Of a stretch of 64,000 bases of DNA, positions 11,511 through 23,900 are shown in pieces; position 1 is the first letter of the stretch, and each line of letters starts with the position of its first letter. The stretch covers positions 12,123,721 through 12,187,720 of the forward strand of contig NC_092027.1 of assembly GCF_042242105.1 (NCBI RefSeq), given 5' to 3'. This DNA comes from Pempheris klunzingeri. Taxonomy: Eukaryota > Chordata > Actinopteri > Acropomatiformes > Pempheridae. The notes under the pieces are model-generated. The model saw only the letters and a program-made list of their open reading frames with translations. It was not told the DNA's origin and did not search any database. Both the position numbers and the translations under genes were made by a program.

Positions 11511-12878
11511 GACTTTGGCTCATTGTGCCTTTTCACTGTGGAATTAAGTCTATAAACCTCATCAGGCTGAATAAACACCTACATAAAATTCACTATTAGT
11601 CCAATTTTAGGCGTAGATTAATTAAAAGAATAAAAAAATCTATTATGTCACTTTAATCAATTTTATCATTTGAGATCTAGATTTAGGTTGACAGGCAATG
11701 TGAACTTGGTGAAGGGGATGTTTTCAAGCTGCTTCTTTACACAACCAGATTTTTGCCATTTTTTCATCCAGACAAGACTAATGTTTGGGACACATGATAA
11801 AAGCCTGTATAAGTTCACAGCCTGAGAGTGAAGAGGGAAGTTGTTAATAAGGGTTTTCTAATTAGAGTTCCCTTTATTAAGAGTTTATAAGTTGTAACTA
11901 CTGGCTTTATTAGTGGTTAATAAATATGTTTTTTAATGAATCACTCTTGGGCTATTAATAATAACAACTCTGGGATCACTAAGTCATGAAAAACCTCTCT
12001 GGCTGGTGTTTTTCCTCCTCCACAGTTGCTTTGTTCTTCTTTGGCTCTTTGATTAATCAGGAAGACTGCTCCAGTGGGCTGTAAATTAACCACTTCAGGG
12101 GAAAAAATCAATGAATTAACAGCTTATTAATAGTCACTCCTGCACATTTGATGGATTCATGCAAAACCCCTTTTTACAAAATCTTTTAACATTTTATGTC
12201 TTATTTTGTTCTTTTGTAAAGCACAATATAAATGGATGTGTTCTATTTAAAGTTACACCTATATTTGGTATATAATTTTGATGATTTATGCTATTAATAC
12301 TCTGTAACAGCAGATATGGTGGCTGATTAGACAGGGGGGGAAAAAATCATGATCCTTCGTATCTATTGACATTTATAACTGCATTCTTTCTAAACAGATG
12401 CATAAATACCTTACAAGGGATTTTTCACAACTTGACAAATCTGTGTTTTGTTGTTATGATCTGAAAGCATGAATAAACTTGATAAAACCAGTAGTCGCTA
12501 TTAAAAAAATAATAAATGAATTATTAAACTACTGACTTTTCGAATCTTTTAAATTATTTTATTCTAAATAAATAATATATAAATTTGTGAACAGTATATA
12601 ATTTCAATAAATGCTTTATAGGACACTATAACATAGTTGTAAGCAAATATGAGTGTTTGTTAATGTATTTATCAGCACATAAAAACTTGTGGTCACCCAT
12701 AGATGGAGGCTGCTGTGTAAACAGATAATGATCAATGATATTAAAACCCAGTTGTAATAAAATAAAACAAGTCATGTGATCAATTTATTAACAATGCATT
12801 ATTGTATAAGTGCTTTCATGCTACTATAAATACTAACCAGTGTTGCCAAGACTTTGATTGGTATTTGTGCATATTTGC

Positions 12879-12879
<1 letters not shown>
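11511..12879. other. atp6v1c1-baalc intergenic region
   Basis: About 1.4 kb, strongly AT-rich, with no ORF of note. The stretch 12001-12140 is less degenerate-looking and contains a TCF/LEF-like CTTTGAT joined to ATTAATCA, plus other TAAT cores. It could be a conserved non-coding element, but this cannot be judged without alignment. Confidence 0.5.
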
Positions 12880-12935
<56 letters not shown>

Positions 12936-12950
12936 ATGATGGTGACACTA
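12880..12950. repeat. (GAT)n/(GGT)n trinucleotide array
   Basis: GAT repeats from 12880 to about 12922 pass into GGT and mixed GAT/GGT units to about 12950. It lies about 250 bp before the baalc start codon, in the probable proximal promoter or 5' UTR. Confidence 0.85.
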
Positions 12951-13205
12951 TGAGCCTATCAGCGGTCAGTCTGGGTGCAGCCTCTGCTCCCCTCCTCCCC
13001 TCTGTGGATGACGCAGGTGTGTGTTAACGCTGGTCAGCTGCTGTCTGTGGAGAGCAGCGCCGACCAGCAGCAGCAGCAGCATGATGATGGAAACGGAAAC
13101 ACGGATGGAGCTGCAGTAGAGATCCGGGGAGGATGCAGCAGCCGTGAGACAAACCGAGCCGTGCTCAGCCCGTGTCAGCTGCACCTGCCGTGGATGATTT
13201 TCCCG

Positions 13206-15343
13206 ATGGGTTGTGGAGGGAGTCGGGCGGACGCGATCATCGAGCCGAGGTACCATGAGAGCTGGACCAGAGAGACGGAATCGACGTGGCTCACCAACAC
13301 GGACATAGAGACCCCTCTGCCAGTAGCAAACAGTAAGAGCCTCTGCCGTCTTTTTTTCATTACCAGAAAATTCAAAATCCCTCTCTGCATGCACCACAGG
13401 CCACCATACATTCAAAACGCACGCTCTTTTACGCACAAAAATGATAGAAGTAGCGCTCACAAAAAAGCTAGGGGAACCGCTCAAAACACAACTACCAGCT
13501 GTCAACTCCCTGACAGCAGCTTTGCACCACCTCTGCTATCATCTTAATGTTGGAGGACCAGAATGTGGTTGTGTCTCAAGTGATAACCAAAGCCATCAAC
13601 TCTCGTCCAAAGGTAAAGCTCTGGAGGCCAGTCTGAGGGAGAAGAGGATGGTGAACACTGGTACCCAGTGTGGGAAGCAGGCCCTCACATCCACCGGCTC
13701 CAACCACCAGAGGAGACTCAGGCGCTCCTTCAGTGATGTAGGTGTCTCTGGTAGCAGGTATCAGCATGACTGACGGCTAAACAGGAACACCACAGCCTCT
13801 GTCTCAGCAACATGACGTGCTGTACCTGTCCTCTTAAATTATTCTCACATGAAGCCCCCCTCCAGAATCAGAGTCAACTCCATAAGGACTCTAGTAGTCA
13901 GTAGCTGTTGATATATTTATACCAAGTGCAGTGAATGTTTTTTATTTTATGAAACCTTCATTTTAGCAGGTATGCCTCTATTCTACGACAGATCTGGCCA
14001 AGATGGCAGCATAAAAAATTTCAAAGCAAGAGACAATTTATCTCAGTTTATCTTGCCTTTGTGGACAAGTGACAGGAGCAGAGAACATGATGGCTATGGG
14101 GAAGGAAGGACAGACGGCAGATTTATGTCCAGTGAACTGATGAAATAAGTTTGCAGATATATGAGACTTTCTAAATGTGAGAAACATATACACAAACAAA
14201 TACAAGCCACAGTGTTATTGACAGATAGACCACCACATAGACGTCACTGTCACCTTGTGTCACATACAGATTCGGGGCACAAGTAGTGCAAGAGAGCCTG
14301 GCAGTGCAAAGAATGCTGGGATAGATATTACATAGACTGATAATAAGTCACTCTGTATATGGTATGGAGGTGGAGAGCTGAAACAAAGAGTTGAACTGAT
14401 TAGTCGCTTAATATAAAATTCACTTGCAACTATTTTAATGAAATGTGAGAATTTGCTGCTTTTGTTTGTCACATATGACAGAAATCTGAATATGTTTGGA
14501 TTTTGTATCATTAGTCAAACAAAAGGCCCAAGTCAAAGACGTCACTCTGGGCTCTTGGAGCTTGTGATGGACGTTGTTTTTCTAACATTGAATTGACTTA
14601 TGAAACGATTAAGTGCACAACTAAACAGCTGATTGATCGATCATGAAGCAAACGTATAACTTGCAACTTCAGTCCAAAGGAGTGTGCGTCTGTCGCTTCT
14701 CAGTCAATTTAATGAACTAAAGTGAAGGAGTTTGTGTTTTGGGCTGAGGATCAGATAAAACAAGGAATGAATGAAATTGGGCTCCAGGAAATTATAAATT
14801 GTAGTTTTCACTGCTGTCTTACATTTTATAGAAATAAACAAGTGATATAGAAAATAAGATTAATTATTAATCTTATAGATTAACTGACTGCTTTAATGGC
14901 CAGCAGATAGAAAGAGACAGACAGATGTACGGATGCTTTTGTTGTGAATGTTTTAAATTCAGTTTGGCATCTGTTATTGAGGACTTAGTCTCTAATGCTT
15001 TTTGTTTTTAACAAAACTCATTTAACATTCAAAAAGATCATCCTGACCTAAGACATTTCATTTTCAGTGTCTCAGAGACGCAGACTGTTTTATTTGTTTA
15101 ACCTTCCACTTACGGGCAGAGCCTCAGTGACTCAGGTCTCAGTTGGACATCTTTGCCCACTCGCTCTGCGGCCACTGTGGTGACATTTAAATGACGTGAC
15201 ATTCAAAATCTTACATGTCTTCACAGCAAACCACTCGTGAGTCCAAAAGGAGGGCATCAAAGGAGGCATCTAAGGATGGGCAGCCCGTCAGCATCAACAG
15301 CAGCGGAGACGCTGAGCCTGGGAATGTGTGTGATGAAAGATGA
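13206..15343 (+). CDS. baalc: BAALC-like brain and acute leukaemia cytoplasmic protein
   Basis: A small adaptor of neural and progenitor cells, held at membranes/lipid rafts by lipidation. The N-terminus MGCGGSRADAI carries Gly2 (N-myristoylation) and Cys3 (likely palmitoylation), followed by the conserved YHESWTRETESTWLT block. Exon 1 is 13206-13332, ending in phase 1 at GTAAGA. Exon 2 ends at 13737 (GAT|GTAGGT, phase 0). Exon 3 is 15227-15343, acceptor 'gtcttcacag', ending VCDER and TGA. Exon 2 probably starts at 13499, but 13517 and 13613 are also in phase. The protein is 160 residues with the first and 122 with the last; I recall human as 145. Exon 2-3 sequence (EKRMVNTGTQC, then QTTRESKRRASKEASK) aligns with the human EKK...ETQC and QTTEAKRDAKRMPAKE blocks. 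The human C-terminal tail is not conserved. It lies immediately downstream of atp6v1c1, as on human 8q22. Confidence 0.88.
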
Positions 15344-16170
15344 AGACGAGCCAAGAGTCTGTGAGGAGGAAGATGGCCCGAGCTGTGAACAGTTCACCAA
15401 GGAATGATGATTTACAGGAAGCACGTGGATGATGTTTGCTTGTGACTTTTCAAGATCTTGGCCATTGATCGCACTGATTTACAACATAAGCACCTGCATA
15501 TGTCTCCATCCAAAGATCCCAGGATGCTGCATCTTTGTTGTGCCATTGCAAATGCATGTGTGAAGCAGAGAGTGGGTGCCAAACAGTGTGCACACTCTCC
15601 ACCATGCTTTTCTCCCATGCTTATGGTGCCGGTCAGGGAATGTGCCACTGTGTTAAGCCAATTTTAAGAAAACAAGAACAGCCTGCACACATTTCTGTGT
15701 GGGGCCTTCCTAAAGAATTCGCTTCAATTCTTTGTGCAAATGTATTCCTTTTGTTGTGAATGAAAAACAATAGTGTGATGATGATGCTGTTTAACCTCAG
15801 TCAACACTGTAAATGATTTTCACTCTGAAGACCCTGAAGTGCTGTTTAGAAACGGAGGTTTGGAGGTTTTGAAGCTTGAAGGCTGAAGACTGTCTTTTCC
15901 AGCCTTTGCAAGATAAAGAAAAAAACACACCCGCATGTGCCTATAAGTCATTTTGATCTGACAAGTTTGTTCTTTCTTTATTCAGTATTATGTGTTCTCC
16001 AGTTCTCTTACATCCACGTATATGTTATATGACGTTACACTTTATTATGATGTCTGGCTTACACTGATCCTGCGTGTATGAATTAATCAGATTGAATCAG
16101 CATTGGTGACAAAACATCTCCCAAACATTATCGAAAGCAAGCTGTCTGAAATAAAACATTTGACCTATTA
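15344..16170 (+). other. baalc: baalc 3' UTR, approximate end
   Basis: No conserved coding sequence after the TGA at 15341-15343. The first good AATAAA is at 16150-16155 (gaaataaaacatt), suggesting an approximately 0.8 kb 3' UTR. Short ORFs on both strands here (15412-15759) show no family resemblance. Confidence 0.5.
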
Positions 16171-17740
16171 GGTACATATGAAAACAGAAAAACTGCACCC
16201 AGAAGCACATTCAGGGGTGATTCATGGTGGGTCATTGGAAAAGTGAGAGCTATGACCAGCAGATGGCGATGTTGACCAGCTGGACCTCAGTAAGATTTCT
16301 ATTGAAAACTCTGGCAACCTCTTTAGGACCAAAATTGATTTAATAGAGGATGTTCAGGTCAGCATTGCTGGAGAGTCATTTAAAAGCAATGCTTATTAAA
16401 TTCAGAGTCTAACATTTTCTGCTTGCGATAACTGCTGCTTGTCAAGAGTTTTTGCTGATTCACTAAGATGATAATGGTGAAATGTGTACAGGCCAACTTT
16501 TGTGAAGGAAAAAACATTTTATCTGCAACATTTTTCTTCTTTGAATTAAAATTGTTGTCAGCTTCTTAAGTTGTGAAACCCAGAAAGGAGTGATATGTGC
16601 TGTCATTTCTCGTTCGCCACAGTCAAAAAGCTATAGCAGATTCATTTAGCCTACAGTAATAATAATAGTGTTTCTGTACACCTGATTTTAACAGATAAAC
16701 AGTCATTAGCCACGTCCAAAATCAAATGAGTTGATTAGAAGTGTAATTTCATTTTTTTGCTGTCATTACTACAATGAAAAAAAATCTATAAACAGCATGA
16801 ATATGATGGTCATGCTTCAGCAAGAAAAACAAAAACATTTGATTTTATATTTATCTAAATATTGTATTTATGCATTGTATATATTCCAAAAATACCTACA
16901 AAAAATATGTGTGAATAATCGATTGACACATGCCATTTTTTGTCCAATGAAATCAAACACATTGTCTTGGTAAAATTCTAGTCCTTATTTAATAATTTTC
17001 TTTAGATTGTCTACAACACTGCCATTTGCCTATAACCTCTGACTGACAATGCAATATGATAATATTAAGATAAATAATTAAGGAAAATGATGTTCACAAG
17101 AAAATGTGTGTAGTGAGATGAGAAGTAAAGGAATCTGTGCACTTTCTAAAGTGATAAGCACAACTTGATATTAATAATAGGCAATGCTGAAAGAAGTATA
17201 AGTGGGTGAAAAAGAGGTGACAGTAAATATGAGGCTACAAGTAAATCTCATGCATTTCTCGTGCATTTAAAACTTTACTTAAGTAAAAGTATACTTTAAG
17301 TATTAAAAGATAAAGTAAAAAAATATTTGTTCCTTATTATGCAGAATGGCTCTTGTTATATTATCATGTTTAAACAACCCACTATATTTCTATAACAGCA
17401 TTTTATATTAATGTCCCGAGAAATTTAGTTTGCAAGTACGCTTTTAGTAAAATAAGATGAGATTTCATAGATCTCCAGGTGGCAAGATACAAAACCAGAA
17501 GTAAGAAAAACAGATAAAGAACTAAGGAGAAAGAAAAACCTATATACAATACATACTGTACATTTATATATCTTACACTAGGTAATGGCAAATGTTCATG
17601 TAAGTAAAGTAACATGTCTGCTTTCCTTCCCATAGACGATTTAAACCATTAATTTTTCATAATTACAAAGTACCTTTCAACCCCAGGGACATTCACTAAC
17701 CATAGCTCATAATTGGATATTTTTTTAAATGGAGTTTGGT
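16171..17740. other. baalc-spire1 intergenic region
   Basis: About 1.5 kb of AT-rich DNA, no gene seen. It holds a fragment of the dispersed repeat at 17265-17420. Confidence 0.55.
17265..17420 (+). repeat. Fragment of the dispersed 'acttaagtaaaagtac' repeat
   Basis: 'tttacttaagtaaaagtata', 'taagtattaaaagataaagt' and 'ttattatgcagaatggc' follow in the order expected for the left half of the family also found at 55-392 and 4079-5110. It lies about 600 bp upstream of spire1. Confidence 0.55.
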
Positions 17741-17989
17741 CCACACAGCTGCAGGCGGAAGCTCATGGAGCTCATGTTCCGGCCGTGGGCAGATATCTGG
17801 CGGGCACTGGGACCACGCGGAGCATCGTGCGGGCAGCCCGCTGAGCCGCTGGTGGAGATTTAACCGCTGACAGAGACGTTAACGTCTGACTCTGTGAAGC
17901 CGAGTGACTCTGAAATATTGACACACAACTCCCCTTTGTTTTTCTCCACCTTTTTCCTACATAAGGAATGTCGCTATGATGATGTGAGG

Positions 17990-20900
17990 ATGGCCAAGCG
18001 ACCGGGGACTGACGACGGGATGCTGACTTCGCCGACCATTCTCCGGGATTTGGCAGCCGACTTGAACGCCGGGGACGTGAACATGGACTGCGGCGACGGA
18101 GCCGTTGAGGTCTCCCTGGAAGAAATCCTGACTCTGTACAGCCAGCCGATAAACGAGGAGCAGGCATGGGCGGTGTGCTATCAATGCTGCCGGACTTTAG
18201 CGCAGAAACACCGGAGGAAAAGCTCTAAGTCTGCCGGTGCCTCGGCTGTCGACTGTCCGAGAAGGATTGAGGGACCCGGGGATGTGAGGATCTGGAGAGA
18301 CGGGACTGTCAGACTGCACTTTGAAGGCAGCACAGGTAAATATGTCTGGATTTATACTCAAACATTTGTCTGGTTTGAGTAACTGCGCAGCCAAACCAGA
18401 AAGACTGCTCATCTCACCAGGCTGTCAACAATGAAGCATTTTCCTCCTCATCAGTCACAGGCCAAAGCAGTGGAGCATCCTTTTACAGAGGCCATATTGT
18501 TGTGGCTGTCTGCTTCCAGCCATGTGGTGAATTTGTTTACAGACGGCCGATGCGTTTGTTAATAATACATCAAAGATCACCGCATAGCTGCCGGGAATTA
18601 AAAAAAAAAAAAAAAAAAAAAGACCAAGCAAGCTGTGTGATCAATTATTAACAGCCTCGCAACAGCATTTTGCATTTACATTACAAGCATGATTCACGTT
18701 GTTGCTATATTCAGATGGGTGTGTTAGCAGGGCGGGATGCTTGGGGCCTCTGTTTGAGATTGTGCTCCATCAGCGGTCAGTTAGCTACAGTAAACAATGA
18801 ACCATGTGATGCATTCAAACCGCAGAGCACCTTGGGTCCAGTCCAGAGCCAAGCTGTATATCCAGCATCAAGGCTACAGTGAATAACTGGCAAAAAGCCA
18901 AATGCCAATGACTCACATTGCTGCTAACTGCCCCATTATTTGTGTTGTGGCATGGAGCAAAAGGCACAGATTAATGTGAGGAGGGGAGCAGGTGCTCAGT
19001 GTGGGCTCCATACACCTGTGGGAGGTTTTAAACACAATGGAAACATGTTTTAATGTAGTTTGGTAGAAAAAAAGAAGCGAAAGCCTGCATGCATATACAT
19101 TCCCCTCCAAAAGTATTGGAACAGTGAGGTCAATTCCTTTATTTTTGTTGTAGACTGAAAACATTTGGGTTTGGCATCAAAAGTTGAATACGAGACAAGA
19201 GATCAACATTTCAGCTTTTATTTCCAGGTATTTACATCTGGATCTGATACACAACTTAGAAGATAGCATTATTTGTAACAGAACACCAAATTTTTAGGTG
19301 AGCAAAAGTATTGGAACAGATAGACTTCAAATAGATTAAAGTGAAGAAGACTTAATATTTAGTTACAAATCCTTTGCTTGCAATAACTGCATCAAGCCTG
19401 TGATCCACTGACATCACCAAACCTTTGCATTCTGCTTTTGTGATGCTTTTCCAGGCTTTCACCGCAGCCTCTTTCAGTTGTGGTTTGTTTTGGAGGGTTT
19501 CTCCCTTCAGTCTGCTCTTTAGCAGGTAAAATGCATGCTCTATAGGGTTGAAGTCTGGAGATTGACTTGGCCAGTCTAAAACCTCCCACTTCTTGCCCCT
19601 GATGAACTCCTTTGTTGTTTTGGCAGTGCGTTTTGAATCATTATCTTGCTGCACCATGAAGGATTTCCCAATCAGTTTGGTTGCATCTTTCTTTAAATTG
19701 GCAGACAAAATGTTTCTGTAGACTTCTGAGTTCATTTTGCTGCTGCCATCATGTGTTACATCATCAATGAAGATGAATGAGCCCATCCCAGAAGAAGCCA
19801 TGCAAGCCCAAGCCATGACATGACCTCCACTGTGTTTTACAGATGAGCTTGTATGTTTGGGATCATGAGCAGATCCTCTCTTTCTCCAAACTTTAGCCTT
19901 TCCATCACTTTGGTAAAGGTTCATCTTTGTCTCATCAGTCCATAAAACCTTGTCCCAGAAGTTTTGAGGCTCGTCTCTGTACTTTTTGGCAAATTCCAGC
20001 CTGGCCTTCCTATTCTTCTTGCTAATGAGTGGTTTGCTTCTTCTGGTGTGGCCTCTGTACTTTTGTTCACGTAGACATTCAGCGCTATTTATTGTTTGAA
20101 TAATCAGTGTAACAGGACACACCAGGGCAACAAAACACACCTGTCAGTCACATGTTCCAATACTTTTACTCACATGAAAAATGGGTGGGTTCAAACAAAA
20201 GGTGCTAACTTCTAAGTTGTGTATCAGATCCAGATGTAAATACCTGGAAATAAAAGCTGAAATGTTGATCTCTTGTCTCATATTCATCTTTTGATGCCAA
20301 ACCCAAATGTTTTCAGTCTAATGCAAAAGTAAAGGAATTGGCCTCACTGTTCCAATACTTTTCGAGTGTATGCTGCATAAAGTAGATCCACTCAATTGTG
20401 GTGCATGAGGTCCACTTTCCTGTAGGTTTGTCCTCTGTTTACCTCAGAGTTTAACTTATTAGGAGATAGAACTGATCAGTTGAGTTGATCAGAATATTCC
20501 TCTGAAATTTGTCTTAAGTTCCAAAGCTTTTAGTGTTTAACATGAATAACAAAATGCAATTCAACTATTTAAAAAGGCAACAAATAATACTGTAAGCATG
20601 TACTACATCAGACATTGGGAATAAGTGGCCAAGTTGAATGACACACAATTAATTGTTAAGAATTTTGATAATCCTTTAAGCTCACATTTTAAAAGATATA
20701 TGCAAAATGTCCTAAATTTCACTGCTGCCTGCTGGTCTGATGTGAATATTTGCTTGTTTTCATCAAAGTAAGTTGCATGCCTTTGGGTTTTGTACTGCTC
20801 GTCCAACAAAACAATCAATGTGAAGATGTCACCTTAGGTTTTCCACTATATTCTGGCATTTTAAAGACCGAATGATTAATAGTTAATGAAAATAATCATC

Positions 20901-23900
20901 AGTTTCAGTCCTAATCTACCTGACAAGCATAGGCAGCTAGTGGACAACATCAAAAAGTTCCAGTCCAAATATTTGTAATATAGATTTACATTTTGGACGC
21001 AAGTTGAAGGCAGCCAACTACAAGGAAAAACTACTATCACTCTGGGTCTCCAGGAGCTTTGGTGTGAAATAGTTCCATATTAGATGTCAACCCTGAAAAC
21101 CAACACAGCTCTGTGTACTGAGGACAACAACAGAGACCCTTTAAAGCATTTTTTTAAAGCACATTCTCCATTCAAATGGGCTCTCAGGTGTGTAGAAAGG
21201 TGTACATGGTGTCTCAAAGCCTTGCACCTTTCATGCATTCCATTAGTATGTGAGAGATGGGTGTGGGGGGAGGAGGTGTGGCCCTGCCTCAGGTTATGTC
21301 CTATCTCTCCAGGGAACTTATTATCCACCTTTCTTCTTATTTTTTTTTCTTTTCCCCTCCTGCATTTATACCCCTCCCCCCTGATCTCTCTTGGTCCCTC
21401 AGTCCAGCTCCCCTTCATCTCAGCATATTTAACCAACCAGTAATGTTTGCTGCTGTGTGCGTGGAAAATTCTCAGTATAAACAGATCCAGCGGGTGCTGC
21501 TGAGAATCTCGGCTCCGCCTGAAATAGAACAAACGTGATGATGAGACACAGACTTCAGAAGTCTGACTGCAGATGAGTTTGGAGATTATGGGGAGAGTCC
21601 TTTGCTGCTCCTCTGACTAGTGGCTGAGGTATTTTGGGACAGCTCTGCCCCGTCCTGATTCTTATTAGGCTGGCGATGAGAGAGACGTGAAACCTATTAA
21701 GCTTTCAGTGTCTCAGCAGCTAGCTGAAGAGGTTACTCTGCCAGCAGAAAGTCGGGGCTTATGCAACCTACGTATGTCCTGCACAGGAGTCAGTGACAAG
21801 GTGGGATGATTTGGCCAGCACCCAGACCCCCAACACTGAGCCGATTCTCCTCCTATCTTACCTACGATCGTTTTTGTGATGCACAGCAAACACAATCAGG
21901 CTAATAAGCAGCACACAGTCAAAGTCAAGTGTTATTTTAGGCTCAATTGATGAGACGCACACTGCTGCTGCTGCCGTCAGATCAGCTCACATGGAGCAAA
22001 GGGAAGAATATATTCACTCCCACACCATGTTGCCTAGACAAGGGCCAAGCGTGAAAGCTGCATCAAGATGAGACACTTGTTTACCCCAAGATTTTCAATG
22101 ATTCATACCTGCAGTACAGAAGAACTTGGTGCATGCAGTATTTTAACAGTATTATTCATACGGTTGATGTGGTTAATTATGCCACTGGATGGGTTTAAAT
22201 GAGGATGTAACATCTCTTTTTTGTATTTATTCATTAGATTAAAATTTAATCTTGTAGAAAAGTCTCATCTGTGTGAAACCCACTCAGCAGCACAGAGACT
22301 GTTATTTCTTTGAACAGGACAGCCCGGGTTACGCTGCACACTGGTCCAAATATGCCCTGTATGACTTACTTGCTGTAGGAGAGACCAGGGCCCTGGCCAA
22401 GCCATCTCTCCTCGGCTGGGACAAACAGAGGACCCAGTGTTTCCTCAGATGAGCGTTGGCGGATGGCTGTTTATTTATTTTTTTCTCCCGTCTGTTAGCT
22501 GTAATTCATAGTGCGTGCGATGACATAGAATAATGTCAGAGTGGTCCAATTTAATTGGAAATTACTCCGTCACTACCTTGGTATTTGAATGGAAACAACA
22601 CTTATATTGCCATTGAGAGAGATTGCACAATGCTTCATATTTATTTGAGATGACCTAATTTTACAGTCTGAACTGGTGTTAAAGTCTGCAGATTTATCTC
22701 TCTATTTGCACTTTCACCCCTGACATTACTCATACTGGCAGTTACACTATCTTACCAATCACTGCTTGATAGCAATTAGGTATCATATTTAAAGAGATCT
22801 CATAAAGACCGAAAGAAAGAAATACTTTTTAAATAGGGGAATCCTAATTATTTAGTGTGGGAAAGAGACTTGAGCTTCTTTTGAGCTCTTAGATTAAAAT
22901 TTAGAGGTACAGGTGTTGGAAAAGCCAGTATCAGAAGAAGAGATAAGATTCATAAAGCTGAAGAAAGTTCAGGTTTCATCATTCTTCATCGTTTAGCCTC
23001 CTGTTGTTGGTTGTATTGTTTAGTTCAGGTTTACAGTGTACTGTAAAGTCTGAAGGGTCCCATTCAACGTCACCTCGTGATCAAAGCTGACTTGATGCTT
23101 TCTTTAATATGACTCTTCATTTTGATGGTTTTCATAGAGATTAATAGAGGGCATTGGGTAGATGTTTTTCTACCAAGTGTGAATGAACACTTGTATCACT
23201 AAAACCTGCCCCCAGTGGCCGTTTTTTTGACACCTCAGTTTGCCTCAGGCAGTGACCGCAGAGAAAACATAATCGTTTATTCCCCGACTAGTTTTACAAC
23301 CATCTTTAGTGCTGTCTGGTAATCATGCTTTCAGCTCGCTCTACATTTAGTCTCCCCTACATTCTCACGGTTGAATATTTTATGTTCTGTAACGCTGCAT
23401 GAGGTGTGTTCTCTGTCTGATCACTTTAAAGATGTCTTGCATAACTGAACAGTACAGGCGCATAAATAATTCAGAGGATGCCTTGCTGATTGTCTGTTGC
23501 AAATTATCACTTGCACAATTAATAACTATCCAGTGTGTGTAGATAAATAACCCTCTGCTCTGTCATTGCAGATAAATACAGATTGGCCTGCACATCATTA
23601 GAGGTGAGTTTCATGTCTCCTTTGTCACTCAATGTCCAAGCAGTTTTTACTACCCTCAATAGAATATGCTGTTTTTGTTTTGTTAATTCGGAATTCGGTA
23701 ATTCCGTCATCCGATTTCTTTACTATTTCCGTCGTATGTCATGCACTTGACTCATCGTATTAACACAGACTGAACTATTTCAGAGTCTGTTTTCACAGCC
23801 TACCTACCACTGATGCTATTGGTGAGCAATTGCACCACATGTGGGCTGGTGTATCCACTGTACCGCAGTAATATTGACACTGACCTTGAGGAAAAACATT

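Larger units (their letters stand above)
18336..23571 (+). other. spire1: spire1 intron 1
   Basis: 5.2-kb intron, donor CAG|GTAAAT, acceptor 'ctctgtcattgcag'. Contains an A22 run and the Tc1-like element (19098-20368). Outside these I see no coding sequence; frames at 21080-21540 on both strands are low-complexity (T/C-rich) and overlap each other. Confidence 0.75.

Noticed and set aside
12966-13505. 179-codon open frame on the minus strand over baalc exon 1
   Set aside because: It is a shadow of GC-rich 5' UTR and exon 1 sequence; no domain, and the plus strand has the clear MGCGGSRADAI start.
12975-13547. 190-codon plus-strand frame through baalc exon 1
   Set aside because: It begins in 5' sequence upstream of ATG 13206 and reads through the exon 1 donor into intron; the lipidated MGC start is the conserved one.
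17894-17989. Upstream N-terminal extension of spire1
   Set aside because: Only a GTG opens the frame; no ATG, and the leader has no similarity to Spire.
21080-21540. Overlapping frames of 119-150 codons on both strands in spire1 intron 1
   Set aside because: T/C- and G/A-rich low-complexity sequence, no motif, mutually overlapping.
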